Shown here: piece by piece, positions 37,456 to 48,440 of the stretch | Layout of the letters: the number at the start of each line of letters is the position of its first letter | Numbering within the stretch: position 1 is the stretch's first letter | NCBI RefSeq assembly: GCF_021018805.1 | Contig: NC_086254.1 | Span: 1,488,001 to 1,552,000, forward strand | Reading direction: 5' to 3' | DNA length: 64,000 nt | Origin: Prinia subflava | Taxonomy: Eukaryota; Chordata; Aves; Passeriformes; Cisticolidae | Made by a program: the position numbers and the translations under genes | The notes under the pieces: generated by a model | The model's input: the letters and a program-made list of their open reading frames with translations, nothing else | The model's database searches: none | What the model was told of the DNA's origin: nothing

Positions 37456-38060
37456 GCTCTGCCTTGGGGGCAGGTGCTGCTACTGGGACCCCCCCAGTAT
37501 CGGGGTGTTGAGGTGCCCCTGTTCTCTCTGGGGTGTGTGGGTGCCAGCCCCCATCTTCTCAGCACCGTTCCCACCTCACTGCAGCTCAGATCACGGAAAA
37601 CGCTGCTCTTACCCACTGCTGGGCCTCCCAGGTGAGAGCACTGGTCCCCAGGTTCTGGCTGTGAGGAGGCAGAGCTCAATTCTCCTCCAGGCAGCCCCGA
37701 GTTTACACCACAATGCCCTGGGACCAGGTGGGGACTGGCTCCTCTCGGACACCCAGCTGGGACCCTACAGACATAGCCATGTCCAGTACTTGCTGTGGGC
37801 AGTGTGGGGATGGGTGGTGTGAGGAGGGAGAGGAAGGCTCCACAGCTCCCCTCCTCTGGCCAGAACGCAACCAGAGCCATGGGAGCCATGCTTCGCTGCT
37901 CCTCAGGCCATGTGTCCCTCGGGAGAGTCAGGAGAGCAGCACCAGGGAAAGGCTGTCTTTCCTTTCACGTGGCAAGGGCACTGAGGGTAGAAAGGAAAAA
38001 CCAGGGCCAAGCTTTCTGCTGGTATGATGCAGACAGCTCTCATGATTTTCAATAAACGGT
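37456..38060. other. GC-rich unassigned segment ending near AATAAA
   Basis: About 600 bp of GC-rich sequence lies between two CR1 fragments. It is unlike the AT-rich DNA around it. A plus-strand AATAAA lies at about 38051-38056, after the GC-rich part stops. Open frames of about 100-157 codons are present on both strands but overlap each other and show no domain I recognise. It could be an LTR or another repeat, an exon of a non-coding transcript, or ordinary GC-rich DNA. I cannot choose between these. Confidence 0.4.
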
Positions 38061-38202
38061 TTTAATCTATGTTCTTAGAAAACGTGGCATTAATTTCTTT
38101 CCCCATGTCCAAATTAAGCAATTCTCTTGCTTAGTCCTTGGCTACTCCTTTCAAAAGCCAGGTAAGGGAGAAGCAGACAGACATGCTGAGACTTGGAGGA
38201 AG

Positions 38203-38275
38203 TCATAGAATAGAATCATAAAATCTCCTGAATTGGAAGGGACCCACAAGGATCCTTGAGTCCAACTCCTTGAGC
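38203..38275 (-). mobile_element. Short CR1 LINE 3' end
   Basis: The plus strand reads ATAGAATAGAATCATAAAAT, then TTGGAAGGGACCCACAAGG and GAGTCCAACTCC. This is the reverse complement of the CR1 3' end with its ATTCTAT tail. It is a short 5'-truncated insertion. Confidence 0.88.
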
Positions 38276-41200
38276 TGACATACACGAACTCATTCTGTAT
38301 CTACTGTTTGCTATGGAGCAGCATCTTTTATTCTCTTAACGCAAGGAGTGTGCTTTGTTGCTGGACTGTAGCACCATGCCATTTAAACCTAACTCTCCAA
38401 AATACAATTACCTCTATCGAGCTGAATGCTCTGGGTACAGACCACTTCTAGTCCCTTGTATCAAATGTGGCAAAATAAGGCCACTCCTTAGCCAGCCTGA
38501 GCAGCATCTGCCACTGCACCGCTGGGATTTCTGTCACTTACACAGGGGAACAGGAGAGCTCCTCACGGAGCATAAAAATAATTTACAGTTACATTCACCT
38601 TGCCCAGAACAGCAGAGCCCTCCCGTCTTCCAGCACAGCCTACATGTGTTTCAGGCCTCTTTAACCACCCTCTTGTGGTATTGCTGCAGAACAACATCTT
38701 TTTCTAATAGGCTAAAATAAATCCAGTTCTGCTTCGCTGTTCTAGGATTAATGGAGACAAAACTTCCCTTTTGGCTGGCAATAACGGGACATTGTTTGAT
38801 ACCTCCCCTTTTTTTTAATCAAGTGAATTCCAAACACATCACGGTAAACCCAGATACACTGAAGCTCCAAAACAATGACTACTGAAAATCCTTAGAAGTT
38901 TATACTTGCATTTTGAGTTGTCTGTAAAAGAAAAAAAAAAAAAATCCAAGTTTTTGATGGAATTGGAATTTCTGCTGCATAAAGCAAACCCCCACAACAG
39001 CACTGATTCAACTGAAACTATTAAAGGGCTTTGAAGATGCAGTGCAAAATATATATTTAATAAACATATTGTGTATCTGATAGGTATCATCTTTATGCAA
39101 TGAGCTGATCCAATTCTCGCTTAATTATCTTGTCTTGAAACAAAGATGATTGTACTGGGGGTGGATGGCTCAGTTCCTAGGGCTAAATTCAAGTTTTTAA
39201 GTAGAGAAACATAAATTCAACCAAGAAAAATGCTGCCTCAGAGTGAGTTTTAGTACTGAGCAATATGATGATCAAACAAGCCACATTAGGAGGTAAAATA
39301 CAGCAAATCTGCCCTTAGTAACCAGAATGACCACAGCCCTTATCAGCTTGGGTCAATACTTGAGCTACTTATCAATAAAAAGGTAAAACCCATTCCTTCA
39401 GAGGTAAGTTTAGCAGTCTGAGATGCCACAAGTTGTTAATATGGAGGGTTAAAAGTACTTTCTAAAACTGAAGGAACAACCCAGAAATTCCTCATCTGCC
39501 ACCCTTGACTGCAATTTGCCTGATTCAGGCTTTTTTCTGTTCCCCAGTGACTCGGGCAGTAACCCAATTGCCCTGGGTGACTCCTGAGATCATTCAGGCT
39601 GTAGGTGCCAGGTATTATGCTGGTGACTCCGTGTTTGGGGTTCCCAGCAGCACTTTTCCTGTTTCTAAAGTGGGGATAATGCTGTACTGAAGCCTGTATT
39701 ACCAGACCAGCAGAGGAAACATCAGATGCAGCCAAAGAGACATGTGAGATTGTAGGATGGCACCAGGATTTTACACTCCTTGCTGGATTGAGCTTCTTCC
39801 CTGGTATTGTACCTGACAGCACATCTGCATTTTGATGTCCATAAATACCTGTTGCAGTACGCAGCCTCACAGTGCACAAATGAGCAGGGGGATATATTTT
39901 AAGACCAGGAAATATCTTTGTGCTAACACAATTTCAGTTGCAAGATACCTTTTTTTTCCCACATGCAAGATGTGGGAAAAAAAAGGGGTGTGACCCCAGC
40001 TGGGAACTTCCACCTTGCCCACAGGCACAAACAGACCAAGCCCCTCCAGCTGGAGACAGGGCACGGGGAGAACAGCCAGTCCTCACCTGCAGCTCTGGTT
40101 CTCCTTGGCTAGCAGAAATGTGGAGTTTTTTATATAGGTTTCCACAGTTAATTCACTGAAGCCTTCAGTTTTAGTATGACTAAAAGAATTTTTGCATTAT
40201 AGCTGCACTAGACAATGCTCAGTTGCCTCAGTCAGGGCACCAATCATGGTGCAAAGTAAAAGACAGACTGTGTCCCAAAGAGCTTCATGTAAGGAATGGC
40301 CAGGATTGGGTTTTTACATGTGCAAGAAGGATCTGATAGGACCGGGACACCAGCAGGACAGCAGGCAGTCCCACAACTCGTTTGCATGCACTTCTCAACC
40401 AGCTGAGTTAGAGGCAGCCTCCATCCAGAGTTCAGGCAGAGTCACACTCCAAAGGCAATTCTGACCATTTAAAGCTGGGATCCTGCTCCAAATCACCTTC
40501 TGAAGACAAGCACGGGTATACCCCAAAGCTGGCAGGTGGAGTCCAAAGAAGGAAGTTGGTTTATCCAGGTGGGACTTAACCAAGCCACTGTGGCAATAAC
40601 AAAACCCTGTGCAACTGGAGCCTTTGTCTGTGTTTGAACCACTGCTCACTCTTGTTCCTTGCCAGAAACCAAGCAGTGAGCCAAGGAGCTCCTCTGTAAG
40701 TGCGACACCACTGCTCTGTGACCTTGGCCATGCCCCAGGGCCTTTCAGCACAGTCACCTGCACGTGTGAAGCCGCAATTAGAGTTCAAATCAACAAGAAC
40801 CGTGCTAAACATTTCCTCAATGAGGCACAACCACAGCAAATGAAAATACTTCAAGTAAAATCCTCCCCAACCTCCACCTATGTTCCAGTCCAGCAAGGAC
40901 TACAGTTTTCATGAGCTCCTACAGGCAAAGGTAGAAAGGAACAACAATGTACAGTATCTATGAATTTTGGAAAATCTGCAGTGTTTATTGCTCCCTCTGG
41001 GTAAGATTTAGCTGTCCTACGCCATGAAAGAGGACAGGACTGGCTAAGAGGGGGCAGCAGTAAGGAATGAAAAGCAGAAAACCAGGCTGGAGCTAAGTCT
41101 CAGTAAGGAAAACCAAAGATCAAAACACAGGAAGAAGAAGGGACCAAGCATGGCATAAAATGAACAACATACTGGGAAACAAATGTTAGAACTGTTTACA

Positions 41201-42319
41201 AAGATTCCTTTCCTATACACTGTATTTTGCATCTCAGCTGGTGATAGGAAGGTGCTAAATAGAAAATTAATTGGAATTTAGGAAGGTGGGACCTTAAAAC
41301 CTAAAGCAAAGTCCTGGTTGCTATTAAGCACACCGAAGGTTTTCTATTGTCAAAATCTCACAGAACGTACAGAATTAATACCCTTATGACTAATTTCAAT
41401 CCCACAGATGGTACCTGGTATGGTCTTTAAGTGAAATGAATGTCTTAAACACAAGTGGATGCAAAAATAGAAGATACAAGACAAATGTCCTGAATGGACA
41501 AAACCCCTTCAAAAAAGATCAAATTGTCTATACCTGCAAGCTAACATCCCTGTATCAAACTTCTGAAAAGCAGTGAATGCATCTGAAGAAGTTTAAAAGC
41601 ATTAAAAAATCTTGTTTCATCTCTTACTACACCTTTCAGGCATATTCCTCTGAGCATCAGCAGTACAAGAAGACTTGACACGTAGATCTTCAAAGGCGTG
41701 GAGCACTTAAATTGGATTGAATTCAAAGGGACTGAAATGCCTCGATGCTTTCTGGGACTTTGGGAGTGAGGGCTCATTGGCTTAATTGGGAATTAAGGAC
41801 CATCAAGAAGAGTTTGCTCAGCACCTGGGAGGACAAGGATCATAGTCTGGACAATCAAGACCACATTTCTTTCCCCTGAAGACACTGCCAGAGCTGTCAG
41901 GCTCCTCTAACAAGGATGAGACGAGCCTGGAGGATGATGCTCTCAATCAGACCTTGTCTCATGGGGCCTCTCTCGCTTGCTCCAGTAGTTCCATCCTTCG
42001 GTGGCCATCCAGACCTGCCTTCCTTCAGTAACTCAGCTTTTTAATGATGTGCATCCAGCAGACCAAGATTATGGTCTAATTAAAATCTAATCCAAGTAGA
42101 ATGTTACTATATTTTAAAGAATCTGGACAAGCCAAGGATCTGGTCTCCTTTTTGCTTCTTTTTCCCTGATTGCTCTAACGATTTCAGTAAGATGGCTCAT
42201 GAAAGCTTGCCATTTCCTTTACATTTTTAACAGCTACTCCTTCTGAACAAAACCCCACTGTTGGGAAAAAGGACTTCCTCCCCATAGCAACGATGGGGTA
42301 CTGCACACAAAGAAGCACC
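38276..42319. other. DNA immediately downstream of AUTS2
   Basis: Unique sequence containing the perfect hairpin at 39948-39986 and a 14-base A tract at 38931-38944. Open frames up to 147 codons (39436-39879, minus) overlap others and show no domain. No downstream gene is visible. Confidence 0.5.
39948..39986. repeat. Perfect 17-bp inverted repeat (hairpin)
   Basis: The left arm CCTTTTTTTTCCCACAT (39948-39964) is the exact reverse complement of the right arm ATGTGGGAAAAAAAAGG (39970-39986), with a 5-base loop GCAAG. It lies in non-coding DNA about 2.3 kb downstream of the AUTS2 3' end. No repeat family recognised here accounts for it. Confidence 0.95.
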
Positions 42320-44219
42320 TAGCGGTTTAGTTCACATTTTTTAATAACATGGCACAATTTACATTACACAAGTCTTCGCTGAGGAGGAAACATGCTGAAG
42401 ATTGAGAGCCGCTTCACTTTTCTGTTCACATAGGATCTAGAAAGGACTTTATTACATACAGGATAAACAGCAAAAAGGTTTGTATATAACAATCTCTTTA
42501 CAATACTGAAAGCTACCACTACGGTTCCAGTGTACATATTCCTCGGGGTTGGGACTTTTTTGTATTTTTCCTTTTGTTTGTAAAAAAAAAAAAAAAAAAG
42601 AAACACCGCACAACATTTGGAGTTCACAAAATCTGAAGCTCACAACTAAACCTTCAGTTGACTACTAAAATAGATCTCTGATCATTAGAAACAACTGTTT
42701 GTAGTTAACTTTTTTCTTTTTTTTCCTTTTTTTTGCCAAAACAGGGTAACAACTTCAGATAGCACTTTAATACACTAGAAGACCAATGGAACTAATTTTA
42801 TTTCATACATATATTTTACAGTCCAGTAGACAAGATATTGAATTCTCTCTGATAAAGTCATATTCTCTCCAAATATTTAGACAAGAAACTTAACACATTA
42901 TAAAAAAGTGTGTTATGAAAAGACAGATTTCAGAAGATTGATGCATATTTTTAGAAAAGGACCATTTTCTTCAAGTTATCTCATGTCTTTTATGATTAGG
43001 GAACAACAAGGCTGACCTGTTAACTATTCACAGACTTTATTACCAACTGAAATACAATAAATTCCATAATGAAATCTGCAATGGAGTTCATTAATTAAAC
43101 TACTGATCCACAGTGAGAACATATCCATCACTTAGGAAAGTACTCGCTTTCTTGTAGGATTTCTTTCAATGTAGCTAAAAATCACTGAACACAAAAAAAT
43201 GTGTGTACAGGTAAAAATGACACACTGGCAATAAAACCAGACATGAATGGCTATAAGCAGATGTTCTTCCCAAAATAAATTTGACATGTTAAGTGACAAA
43301 AGTTCTGGAAAATCTCCAGCATTTGATTATTACAGTTTAACCCAGATTAATATGACTGAAACCCAATCTGCCATGACTCCGTATCAGTGATCACAGAGCA
43401 CTAACCCTGACACCATCCAAGGGACACACAAGCTACAATGACCTTATCAGCCTGATGCAAGGATTCACACAGAAAACTACACCTCTGAAGAGCTATTTCT
43501 TCATCAAAACAAGAGAAACAGGATTCCATTATAAATGAGCTTGTTCAGGGAAAATATGACTTTAATTATGTTGTGTGTTGAAAAGGCTCCTTTGAGTTAT
43601 AAAGGCTTTTGTGAAAAGCCTTAAAATTCATTGCATAGTTGAAGGGGTTTAGCTGTCTATAACAATATAAGTAACACAGCATAAGCAGACTGTGTTGATC
43701 AATATTAAGTTTGCAAATAGCACAGTTTAAGAAGTATTAATGTATTATGTTACTTAATTTTATCTATTTACATTTGTACAAAGTAAAGCTTTCATCTTAC
43801 CCTTTTTGCATATATGAACCATTAATCCATGAAGCAATCTTTTTACATAAATATCTACAATTGACTTCACTTCTGGTTTGAAAGAGCTTTGTAGGGTTGA
43901 CATTGGTGGTGGCTTGGTTCTAGTCAAATCACTCAGACTGATGTCTTGTTCTTCAGTTCAAATTTTGAAAATTTTAAACTAGAAATAAAATAGAGTAGGA
44001 GACACGAGGAACATATGGGCTTGGCTAAAAGATCTGGAAAATTTCAACATATAATATACAAAAAAATCATTTCAAAATCTTTGCACTCAGGTCTATACAT
44101 ATTGTACAGTGGGTCACATCCCCAGTCTGTATCAATGACTAGTAAGAACGTCTTTATATTATGTTCATTTACAAGGTTTTTGTCCCTCTTGCTCTGGTTT
44201 TCATTGAGTCTAACTCTGC
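42320..44219 (-). other. AUTS2: AUTS2 3' untranslated region
   Basis: This is AT-rich sequence of about 1.9 kb after the AUTS2 stop codon, with no open frame of note. The 3' end is placed by an ATTAAA signal at 42340-42345 followed on the sense strand by a GT-rich run (TTTGTGTG). Earlier AATAAA motifs on the sense strand at 43036-43041, 42797-42802 and 42448-42453 could give shorter forms. An 18-T tract on the sense strand lies at 42582-42599. Two Pumilio-type elements (TGTANATA) lie at 43765-43772 and 43853-43860. The length agrees with the human AUTS2 3' UTR as I remember it, but the exact cleavage point is inferred. Confidence 0.75.
42340..42345 (-). terminator. Likely distal poly(A) signal of AUTS2 (ATTAAA)
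   Basis: On the minus strand the hexamer ATTAAA is followed about 18-35 bases later by a GT/T-rich downstream element (GGTGCTTCTTTGTGTG). This is the second most common vertebrate poly(A) signal. Placement at the end of the conserved-looking AT-rich UTR supports it, but a 3'-end read would be needed to fix the site. Confidence 0.55.
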
Positions 44220-45459
44220 TTATCGAGCTTCGATGTCCTTGAGGGTGTGCGAGGGAGGCCTCTCCCTCATCTCTGTGGACAGAGGAGTAGTCCTTCTGGG
44301 AGAGCCGGGCCGAGGGCCCAGCGTCGAGATAAGAGGCGGGGGGGCACTGAGAGCTGCTGTGGGGGGAGTTTTATTGAGGAGGCCGTTCTGGTGTCCCGTG
44401 GGGGGGCTGACGCGGGGGTAGTGCATGCTGGGCAGCCCCGGCGTGAGCAGGCCGGGGTGGGGCAGGTGCCCGTCCAGGGCGGCGGGGTGCACCGAGTGCA
44501 GGCGCGCGTGCTCGTAGTCCTCGCGGAGCATGTGCAGCCGCTCCCGCTCGTCCAGGTGCGCGCCCCTGTCGTGCTCCCGCCGCGGGTCCACGGACAGAGG
44601 GTGGTGGTGGTGGTGGTGGTGGTTGTAGTCGTGAGGTTCCCGATCCCTGAATGACCTGTCTGCTTCGTACAACCTTGGCGCAGAGAGGCGATGGAGAGGG
44701 TCATTTCTTAGCAAAAAGTCTCTGCCCAGGGGGTCTCTCCGATGAATATCCAGCTCTCTGTAGGGATCTCTCAAGGGATCTCTCATTGGATCCCAGTGGA
44801 AAGAAGGATAGGGGAAACGTTCTCCACCGGGAATTGGGCTAATTCCCATAAAAGGGGTCATCATGCGAGTCCTGTCCAGGCCACTGATGCTGTTCATGTG
44901 ATGTATACCAGTCACACCTACAGTCATGGGCATAGACACTAGAGGACTTGGATGGACGTTGGATGTGGATATAGGTGGTGGCTGATCAGATGACCTATGA
45001 GTCTGAGGTCCCTCAGGTTGAACATCATGGTCTTCCTTTCGCTCTTCCTTCACCTTGACTTCGTTGCTTTTCTTCGGGTTATCATACGCCGGCTCGTTCT
45101 TCCTGTCAGCCTCACGGCTGGAAGTGCTGTTAGGCCTGGTGCTCTCCACAACGGGGGGCCTGGCATAGGGGGAAGGAACCCTGGGCATTTGCTTAGACTC
45201 TTCCACCACTCGGCTTTCATGGCTCAGGCCTTCTTTCTCCAAAACGTAGTTGTCCTTCACCTTGTGCTCTTCAACATTAATTTCCTTCCGAGATTCGGAG
45301 TGATCCCTCTCTCGTTCTTTGGGTTTCTCTTTTTCTCGAACCTCGGGATTCAGATGGCTCCTGATCTGCTCACTTGAGCTGCGGTTATGTCCGAGGGAGT
45401 TTACTGGATGGATAGGTGCTGGCGAAGGATGGCTGGAGTGTCTTTTCTCAATGCTCTCC
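44220..45459 (-). CDS. AUTS2: AUTS2 terminal coding exon with stop codon (human exon 19 equivalent)
   Basis: This exon carries 1,240 nt of coding sequence, enters in phase 2 and ends at TAA (44220-44222). After acceptor CTTGCAG it encodes [16 protein letters not shown] and about 412 residues in all. In order they are: a highly charged [14 protein letters not shown] region; [35 protein letters not shown]; the conserved [19 protein letters not shown] then [38 protein letters not shown]; a run of seven histidines encoded only by CAC; an [19 protein letters not shown] stretch; and the proline-rich tail ending [12 protein letters not shown]. The frame stays open about 32 bases upstream of the acceptor ([10 protein letters not shown]), but those codons are intronic, so the apparent start methionine is an artefact. 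The histidine run is linked to nuclear-speckle targeting in the literature on AUTS2. GC and CpG are high around 44300-44600. Confidence 0.97.
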
Positions 45460-46734
45460 CTGCAAGAAAGAGAAGCGTGAAATGAAGGCATGAGAAGCTC
45501 TGCAAAGAAAACAAAGCATCAGAGTGCCTGGCTTTCTGCTCATGGCTTTGCAGAGAGCTGGTGACGTGCACCGGTAAATGCACTGTGCCTTTGGCACACC
45601 CAAAACTCCAGAACATTCCATCTCTAAACTCGGCCTATTCTGTTATCTCATAGCAGCAGCAGCAGATCTCCAAAGCTTCTTCTGTGAAGAAGCTGATTGA
45701 GATCTCAAACACTGAAGTCCACAGAAGGCTCCCATGGGGATCTAGCTCTAGGACATGTATTTCAAAGACAGTGCCCTTAAATGTTTGCAAAGAGAGAGAA
45801 AAGTAAAAACATACTAATTTCATCCAAAAATTGAGCCAATTAAATCCAAATTACATGGTTAATAGTATTCTACCTACTTCTTCTATTAAGAATACATTTG
45901 GGAAAATAAATTACTTTTTTTCAAATTACTTTTAAAAACATTTCCAGACCTATGTACACTACTAATTTCTCTCCTCTGCTCTCTTCAAATGTCTAGCTTT
46001 TCAATTTACTTCTCAAAATTCAATTTACTTCAAACTGAGACAAAATCCTTTCAAGAACCACTAGTACTCATGGTGCCAACCCAGCTCTCTGACAGGAAGG
46101 CACTTCCCTGAGTGTGCAGTGACCCTCAGTGCAAGTGTTTAACAGAGCTGCTCATCACAGAGATTATGTGCTGACCTCCTCAGCAGAGATAAGTCTGCTC
46201 TGTCTGTCCATCCTTCAGACTGGCTCTGAAAACATCATGCCTGGAGTCAGCTGTTCCTCAGACAACCAACCCTTCCCATTTCTAGGTTAAAACAAGCTGA
46301 GTGGGACACAGCCAATGCTACAAAGCCAAAAAAAAACGTGAATTCATTCCATCTTTCAAACCTAGTTATGGTGCACAAAAGATTGGGGAATTATTGTCTG
46401 GCAGTGAACAAAAATCTAAATATGGGAATGGGTTTCATGCCAATTATTTTCAGGAAGTAGTGTTGACCAGGGGTTGTTATGGGCAATGCTAAGTGAAAAA
46501 GCTCTTGCATTTAAAACTAATCAAATTCACAAGGTGAATTTAATCCCTCAGTTCCAATGATTTTAACCTCTTTGTAATTTCAGTTGACCTCTGAGTTAAG
46601 AGTCTCTCCATAAAGACAGCTCCACATATTCAGTGCTGGACACGTGCTGTTTGCTGAGCATGGAAATTCTGTTCCATGTGGGATGAGGGACAATGTGCTG
46701 TTAAAGGCAAAAATTATTTATGGCCAGAAACTAA

Positions 46735-46942
46735 ATACAACACCTCAACGTAAGAAAGAACTTCTTTCCACTGACGGCAGCAGAGCACTGGAACAGGATG
46801 CCCAGGGAGGTCTCGCTGAATACAAACCCCACCTGGCACATTCCTGTGTCACGTGCTCTGGGTGGCCCTGCCTTGGCAGGGGGTTGGAGTGGGTGATCTC
46901 CAGAGGTCCCTCCCTACCACAGCTATTCTGGGATTCTGTGGA
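46735..46942 (+). mobile_element. CR1 LINE 3' fragment
   Basis: CR1 3' text is read on the plus strand: AAGAAAGAACTTCTTTCC, GCACTGGAACAGGATGCCCA, GGGGGTTGGAGTGGGTGATC, then GGTCCCTCCCTACCACAGC and a tail ATTCTGGGATTCTGTGG with the CR1 terminal 8-bp repeat. It is a 5'-truncated copy of about 200 bp in the last AUTS2 intron, inserted opposite to the gene. Confidence 0.9.
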
Positions 46943-48390
46943 AAGGGTAAGCAGTGAGGCCTCCCCTCAGCCCCAGAGATGGTGTCTCTCTGGGTGCTGG
47001 TGTCATCCGAAGGCTGGGACACGCCAGCAGGTGACACTCTGGGCAAGATGAGCTGCAGGGGCTGCTGACAGGCAGCTCAGAGGGTGACTCCAAGGTGAAC
47101 ACTTGCTCCTTCACCAGTACAATTTCTGTCACCTAGTTTTTTTGCTGAACTGTGTAAGATTTGTACCTCTAGGTACTTTTGGACAGTGAAACTGCAGCAA
47201 ATGCAGAAAAAAAGCCAGGCAGAAGGAAACTCTCTTTCTAATGTCACCAGGTGCATCTTTTGCTGTTTCTAGACTGAACTGTTCTAATTGTCATTTCATA
47301 GGCCATGTCTGAGAGACCTCCGAAGTCCAGAATGTGACTCTTGGAAAACACTTGGAAGACAGAGCATCTGATACCAGCCCTGCCTTGTCTGCACTGGCCA
47401 GCACTTCACTGCTTGGGATTAGGTGCTGCCTTCATTCAATGTGACCTGAACAGTCTGGAAATGGCATCCTGGCTCTAATTTCCCTCCACTTGCTTTCCAG
47501 CAAGAGCTGAGACATTTGATTTAACAGCTTCCAGATTTGGACACAGGGAGACCAAGTCAAGGCCCTCCAGTGAAGGATTCTCAACATGAAGGTTCAATTC
47601 TTTTACTTTGCTGGGAAACACTGGCTTGTGGGCTCTGCAATGCCTAATCTTTTACTTATTTTGCTCTTAGGACTAGTACAGAGGGTACCTTTAATTGTTT
47701 TATTTCCCTAGGAAAGCTCATTCAGTCCCTTTGCTGATATTTAATCAATTTTCTATATAATTGATGTACTTTAAATGACATACAAAATTTAGAGAAAATA
47801 ACAGCTGTTTTCTGAAATTAAGGAGAAAATACATGTGCAACCAAAATGACAAATTCCTTTGCCAATGTCGTTGTATTCAATGACAGTGTTGGTAACATCT
47901 CAAGAGGCTCCTGATTATCCAGCTTATTTAAGTGAACTGCACATAGTCCAGTGGACAGAGACGAATAACTTTTTAATCCTCAAATTTGTCAAGGGCTCCT
48001 TAGGTTGATAATATGAGAAAGGCTCTAAGCCACTGCCTCCACAAAGAAACTTTAAATTACATTATCCAGTGAACTTATTACCAAGTAAGAGAAGTTCTGA
48101 GGCTGTGAGCTACACTGAAAAATACTGAATTTCTTATGCAAGGTGTGTGCCTCATTTATGTTGATTGAAAGATCAACAGATTCTTGGTTGGTTTGGTTTA
48201 ATGCTCTAGGATTGCAGGCTCTTAAATGCCATTATGATTATACTGGAAGTGTTCAGTGACATCTTTTAAAGAAAATACCCCTGAGAAGGAACAAATCCTG
48301 CTTTTCACATTTTCTATTTTTAGTGATGTTTTTTCCCTAACATTTGGCTGGAATGAAAGAGTCTTAAAAAAACCCCTCCACAACTGCAAC

Positions 48391-48440
48391 CACAGAATCC
48401 CAGAATCCTCTGAACTGGAAGGCACATGCAATGTTCCAGG
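48391..48440 (-). mobile_element. Short CR1 LINE 3' end remnant
   Basis: The plus strand shows CACAGAATCCCAGAATCCTC followed by TGAACTGGAAGGCAC, the reverse complement of a CR1 terminus with its GATTCTG-type tail. Only about 50 bp is clear. Sequence to the right up to 48560 may continue it in a decayed form. Confidence 0.7.

Noticed and set aside
42582..42599. 18-base A tract as the tail of a processed pseudogene
   Set aside because: It lies inside the AUTS2 3' UTR with no retrocopied coding sequence beside it; it is a T tract on the sense strand.
44247..44704. Plus-strand and second minus-strand frames across the AUTS2 last exon (valine run, threonine run)
   Set aside because: They are shadows of the CAC histidine codons read in other frames.
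45460..45491. Apparent start methionine ([10 protein letters not shown]) of a 423-codon minus-strand ORF
   Set aside because: The bases lie upstream of the acceptor CTTGCAG at 45460-45466 and are intron. The exon continues the frame from the exon at 50537-50759.
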